From Armillaria gallica (Eukaryota; Basidiomycota; Agaricomycetes; Agaricales; Physalacriaceae), in contig JBANDB010000014.1 in the NCBI GenBank assembly GCA_037576215.1, forward strand, positions 744,001 through 808,000: a stretch of 64,000 nucleotides of DNA, read 5' to 3'. Below, piece by piece: positions 60,166 through 64,000 of the stretch (position 1 is its first letter; each line of letters begins with the position of its first letter). The notes beneath the pieces are model-generated. The model searched no databases and was not told where the DNA came from. It saw only the letters and a list, made by a program, of their open reading frames with translations. The translations under genes and the position numbers were made by a program.

Positions 60166-61950
60166 ATGCCGCCAAAGAAACCAAAAAAAGTCAGCCCAAG
60201 CTCAAGCAAGGCACTCTATTTGGACATTTTTCTTCACCGACGCGCCCTCTTCTTCAGAAATCCAAATCGAAGCGTGTCAGTGACCAGGAATCCGAGCCTT
60301 CAGTTTCACCCACGAAACGGAAACGAGGACGCGATGCAGTGGACGCGTCCGACGGAGGCGGATCGGACTCAGACGTTGGCGGCATAAAATTTGAACCCAA
60401 GGTGCTGGTCGATGAAGCCAAGTTGTCTCCAGCGAAGCGAAGGCGAGTTGTAGTCGAAAGCGATGACGAAGATTCTTCTGGATCCCCTGTTCTTGTAACG
60501 AAAAGTTGAACGCGAAGTCCAGATCCCTGAAATCTAGCAAAAAGAAAAGCTCAAGAAAATCGGAGCTTGTCCAGCAAGCTTCAGACTCTGAATCTGACAT
60601 TCCAGTAGTTCGGCGGAGTAGATTGCGCAAAGGTCCTCGCAATTCATCCCCACCTGAACACACTGAAGAGGACGACGAGCTAGAGGAAGAGCGTGCGTTA
60701 TTCCGCTATTGACCGGCAGATTTGTTTCATCATGGACACGCAGATATTCTGGAGTCGCGTTTACGTTCACGGCATAAGAAAACGGCATTTCAACGCAACC
60801 TTGAGAGACTGAAACGTACGCACCAACCATGCTTTGATTCCCTGTATTCTAAATATACCTGTAGGAAAGAAACAGGGAAAGCCAATGGAATCGACAGACT
60901 CAGAGGAACAGGAAGATGAGTCTGAGAACGACAGTGACAGACCTTTCAAAGGCGCGAAACCAGAAAGCGAGCATGATAGCCTTTTCGACGAATCCGGAGA
61001 CTCAGACAAGTCGTCTGATTTCATCGTCGAAGATGACGGGGATGGTGCGGCTCTGCTGCCCGCCGAGTTTAGGCCCCAACAAGATCTTGCGCACCAATTC
61101 AAGATTGTTTTCCAGTTCTTTGTCCATATAGCTGTTCATCCTGCTGTTGAGAGGCACGACTTCATGAAGCGCTTAATGAAAGGCAAGTTAAGATCACACC
61201 TTTCTATTCATCACTCCTCAACTCGGACTTTGAAGATGATTACTTCTCTGTGGCGCTGATATCTGCTCGGAGAAAACTCATTGGCCTGAGGGATTCTCTT
61301 GTTGCATCATCTGTGTGGCGACCTGAATTCAAGAAATCGTTGGAGGCTTGTCCAGAATTCAACTTGTTCAAACTCGATTTTGCTCTTCCTCAGTGCGATG
61401 CCTGCCATTTGGGCGGCAGGTTATCTACTTTGAGAGGGCAGCTCGGCGGCTCGCTATATGATCTATTGGGTTTTCAAGTAGGTCTAGTTTTCTCTACCGA
61501 CAACATCTTGTAAATTGCTTCATAGGACTTACCTGACGAGCCGAAGGACAGCGATGACGAAGACAATGAGGAAGAGACGCGCGAATTTTACTTCGGACGT
61601 TTTTGTGCCAAACGCACGCGGGTATATCATGAAATATCCCATTGGGAGGTATGTTTTCCTTTGGTATCACCTTCGCTGGAGTCAATGACGGCCATTTCTC
61701 CTAGTACAAACTATTCAAGTCCGTAGAGAACGAGGTTGATGAACTTCATGTTCACAAGCAGTCGGATGGATTTGTTCGCGTAGCATATGCAGGCGGAAAG
61801 AAGCCTCCTGAAGACCTTGATGACGCTGATGGGATTTGTGAATGGCTTGACGAGCGAAAGTTCATTGACATTGAGTGGCAGAACATCAAGGAACTAATGG
61901 AGCGAGCGAGGCAGTTGGAATCGGGTGCGAATGGAAACGACAGTGACTGA
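60166..61950 (+). CDS. DUF4211 nuclear protein with PIP box, several frame breaks
   Basis: The C-terminal half is the fungal DUF4211 domain: FIVEDDGDGAALLPAEF, LAHQFKIVFQFFVHIAVHP, DYFSVALISARRKLIGLRDS, FALPQCDACHLGGRLST, TREFYFGRFCAKRTRVYHEI, ending in ELMERARQLES and a stop at 61950. The N-terminus is short and basic, then QGTLFGHF, a good PCNA-interaction (PIP) box, then acidic and Ser/Lys-rich disorder (RRRVVVESDDEDSSGSPVLV). Frame breaks: one A lost near 60204 (SSKQGTLF), one A lost in 60501-60504 (VTKKLNAKSRS), and an in-frame TGA at 60710 avoidable only by a 27-nt intron. The intron 61183-61235 is GC..AG (AAAG/GCAAGT). A role at replication forks is inference from the PIP box. Confidence 0.75.
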
Positions 61951-62078
61951 TGATATACACGGCTAATTCCTGTATTGTATTTGTACTTTTATGCTGTATG
62001 TACTTATGCTCTGGGATTTACTTAAGTATATGACTTTGAGTAAGATTTTCCCACGGCACCTGTTCAACGTTAACCTCC

Positions 62079-62796
62079 ATGTCATACTACGCTCAGCCAA
62101 CCTCCGCGACGTATCCTTACGGCGCTTACGCCCAAACACCTTATACGTACCAGTCTCCAGCTGGTTACCAGCCGTGGTCGTATCATCAGTATCCCTACGT
62201 CCATCCAGGTGCGCAAGTGGTCAGGCCTGCAACACAAATACAACCACAACCACAGCCACAACGACCAGCACCGACACCGACACCAACGGTACCTAGATCT
62301 ACGACATTCCAACCTTACACACCGTCATATGCACGAGACAACACCGCTTCGACGAACACAGGTGCAGGACGGGGTTCAAGAAAGCAGTCGAATATGAAAG
62401 GCTTGTTTACCAAAGAACGTACGCAGTGTTCTCCTACTCCTCCCATTTGTCTCAATGTGAGATAGTGAAGAATCTTATGTACGGCTTTGGGGATGACAGA
62501 AATCCGGCAAACGATACCGTGAATGTGATGGAGGAGATTCTTATCGAATACATTACTGATGTCGTGCGTGTTTCATTCTTCTTTTTTGTTCATCAGACAC
62601 CGACGTTGCACAGTGTCTAGCGGCTGGCGGCTCAGCAAAGAAAGGCCGTTTATCTGTTGACGACTTACGCCGTGTTCTTTCACGGCCAGCCGACTCCAAG
62701 AAGCTGGCTCGAATGGAGGAGCTGCTGTTCATGCAGGAAGATATCAAACGTGCTCGGGCACAATTTGATGATGCCGACAATCCGAGAGGTTTATAA
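62079..62796 (+). CDS. TAF13: TFIID subunit TAF13
   Basis: Three exons: 62079-62418, 62466-62563, 62614-62796; 206 aa, in phase, no indels. Taf13 pairs with Taf11 through a histone fold inside TFIID. A long N-terminal extension rich in Tyr, Pro, Gln and Thr (MSYYAQPTSATYPYGAYAQ, a Q/P stretch, then a Thr/Pro run) precedes the fold. The histone fold runs from KGLFTKELKNLMYGFGDDRN through NDTVNVMEEILIEYITDV and KKGRLSVDDLRRVLSRPADS to ARMEELLFMQEDIKRARAQF. The extension is much longer than in yeast or animals but common, from memory, in mushrooms. Confidence 0.95.
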
Positions 62797-63180
62797 CAGA
62801 CGAACAAGTACCGGTGCGTCGAAATTTCTAGACATAGTCAACCTTGTCCCAAACAATCTTGGACCCTGCTAAAGCTGCTTTTCCACGTAGACCCACACCG
62901 ATTGACCGTAATTCTCAGTCGAAGCTTCCGTTCTTCGCCGTGTACATATACAGGAACGCGTTCAGTATTATTTCCGAGGATTGGGGTCGAAGGTACGTTG
63001 CACACGGGAGCTTACCGTTCTATTGTCAATGGGGAGAATGGCATGGTGCGAATTCACATACCCATTCAGTGCTATAATAGTAGTGTATAGACATCACTCT
63101 TGCATGGCGTCTTCGTTAGCGTCTTCGGATTCCGCCCTGTCACGCTGGGTGGTACGGCCTTGCACACCTTGAAAAAAAAA
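62797..63180. other. Intergenic: convergent ends of TAF13 and the RRM gene
   Basis: A 384-base spacer. Plus frames of 60-77 codons have no family motif. An A9 run (GAAAAAAAAATTAAG) near 63171 lies next to the stop of the RRM gene. Confidence 0.5.
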
Positions 63181-63753
63181 TTAAGCCCGGAACATCTGAG
63201 GCATATCTGCGGAGGACATACCTCCACTTTCCGCGAGAGGCTTTGCGTGTTCCTTGAGCCATTCTTCTGATTCCCAGACTAAATAGATGGGGTCACAAAG
63301 AGAAATGAAGGACGTGTATGTGGAGCAGCTCACCGGCCCTGTTTCCTCCCAATTGCATGGGTGTCTTCATGGGCCGAGCTAAATTAACCTTGATGACTTT
63401 GCCACGCATTTCGTTCATGTCCATGTTGTCAATGGCATCCTGGGCATCGGCCGACGAGCCATATGTAACAAAAGCAAAGCCTCGATGTTTCGCCTCTGCA
63501 TCAATAATGTTAGCCGAGGCTTCTGTAGGGGCGTTCCTAGCACCGACCAGACTGTTGGTTGAGATTTGTTACAGCCGAAGGTAGCTGTACTTCGATAATA
63601 TCACCTGCAGGACTGCCATTAATACAGTCGAGGAGCCACAACATGGAAGGACATACCAAAGGTGGAAAAGTGTTCGTATATCAGAGTTTCATCGACATCT
63701 TCGGCGATTCCTCCTACAAAAACGGTCTTCTTTGATTTAGTACCCTCCTCCAT
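63181..63753 (-). CDS. Single-RRM RNA-binding protein, cyclophilin-E N-domain-like
   Basis: First exon 63753-63657, second from 63604, stop at 63181. MEEGTKSKKTVFVGGIAEDV gives RNP2 (VFVGGI); KHRGFAFVTYGSSADAQDAI gives RNP1 (RGFAFVTY); RGKVIKVNLARPMK closes the RRM. The tail VWESEEWLKEHAKPLAESGG ends MPQMFRA. RRMs like this occur at the N-terminus of nuclear cyclophilin E (PPIE), but no cyclophilin domain follows, so this is an RRM-only relative, probably nuclear. The join between PSAVTNLNQQSGR and NAPTEASANIID is unclear: the genomic text between them (around 63541) contains seven extra bases, GTGCTAG, too few for an intron; a 41-nt intron from 63570 with a one-base error is an alternative. 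Confidence 0.8.
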
Positions 63754-64000
63754 GGCAAGGGCTGGATCAAGGGAGCCAAGGATAAATGAAATGGATGGTG
63801 ACGGTGAAGGACGCAAATGGAACAAGGCTTCACGCGACAGACGGCACCGCTCAGCTCTGGTTCGGCACGTGCCAGATGGATTACCTAAAGTGGCCTTGCC
63901 CAGGGCCCAGCACCTCGGACCGTGACCGATCTTGATTCTTTAGTTCAGTTAATCCATACACCCAAGCACCATTCATGTGCTGACACGACTGCTTTGACTC
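63754..64000. other. Upstream of the RRM gene, to the window edge
   Basis: The last 247 bases. GC-rich, includes CCTTGCCCAGGGCCCAG near 63894. No coding sequence recognised. Confidence 0.4.

Overview
The window is nuclear DNA of a filamentous basidiomycete, most likely an Agaricomycete. The evidence is gene architecture and family content: genes are cut by many introns of about 45-60 nt with GT..AG ends (two look like GC..AG), micro-exons are common, genes lie head to head or tail to tail with short spacers, and several families (small Tyr/Ser/Gly-rich protein, DH-BAR RhoGEF, secreted Ser-rich CCHPLL protein) are ones I associate with mushrooms. All gene models here were assembled by hand from reading frames and splice signals; exon borders were checked for phase unless stated otherwise.

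Layout. 1-589: 5' part of a secreted Ser-rich protein, running off the left edge. 1421-25710 is a dense housekeeping block: SCAMP membrane-traffic protein, poly(A)-binding protein, a SAM methyltransferase, SAGA subunit Spt8, SRP54, a DH-BAR RhoGEF, a small membrane protein, a GDSL/CE16 esterase, WD-repeat protein Cmr1/WDR76, a conserved protein of unknown function, mitochondrial AIM34 and COA8 homologues, and the membrane-anchored nuclease LCL3. 25855-32090 is a gene-poor tract holding an FtsJ/MRM2 fragment and one small Tyr-rich protein gene. 32091-37720 has an acidic protein gene and a tandem segmental duplication carrying two copies of a DAO-family FAD oxidoreductase. 38104-63753 is dense again: a 30-exon SNF2/RING helicase, VPS55, TRS120 (TRAPPII), DPM2, a giant two-C1-domain protein, a DUF202 protein, a rhodanese, an intronless F-box-like protein, a DUF4211 protein with a PIP box, TAF13 and an RRM protein.

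The genes do not form one pathway. They cover transcription (Spt8, TAF13), RNA handling (PABP, RRM protein), the secretory pathway (SRP54, SCAMP, VPS55, TRS120, DPM2), genome maintenance (SNF2/RING, Cmr1, DUF4211) and mitochondrial functions (COA8, AIM34, LCL3). I found no defence system, CRISPR array, secondary-metabolite cluster, tRNA or rRNA.

The most striking property of the window is a recurring single-base loss (sometimes gain), mostly in short homopolymers, inside otherwise well-conserved genes: SCAMP, the methyltransferase, Spt8, LCL3 (twice), the SNF2 gene, both oxidoreductase copies, the rhodanese and the DUF4211 gene. Essential genes are hit, so indel error in an unpolished assembly is the simplest explanation; automated annotation of this sequence would break these genes.
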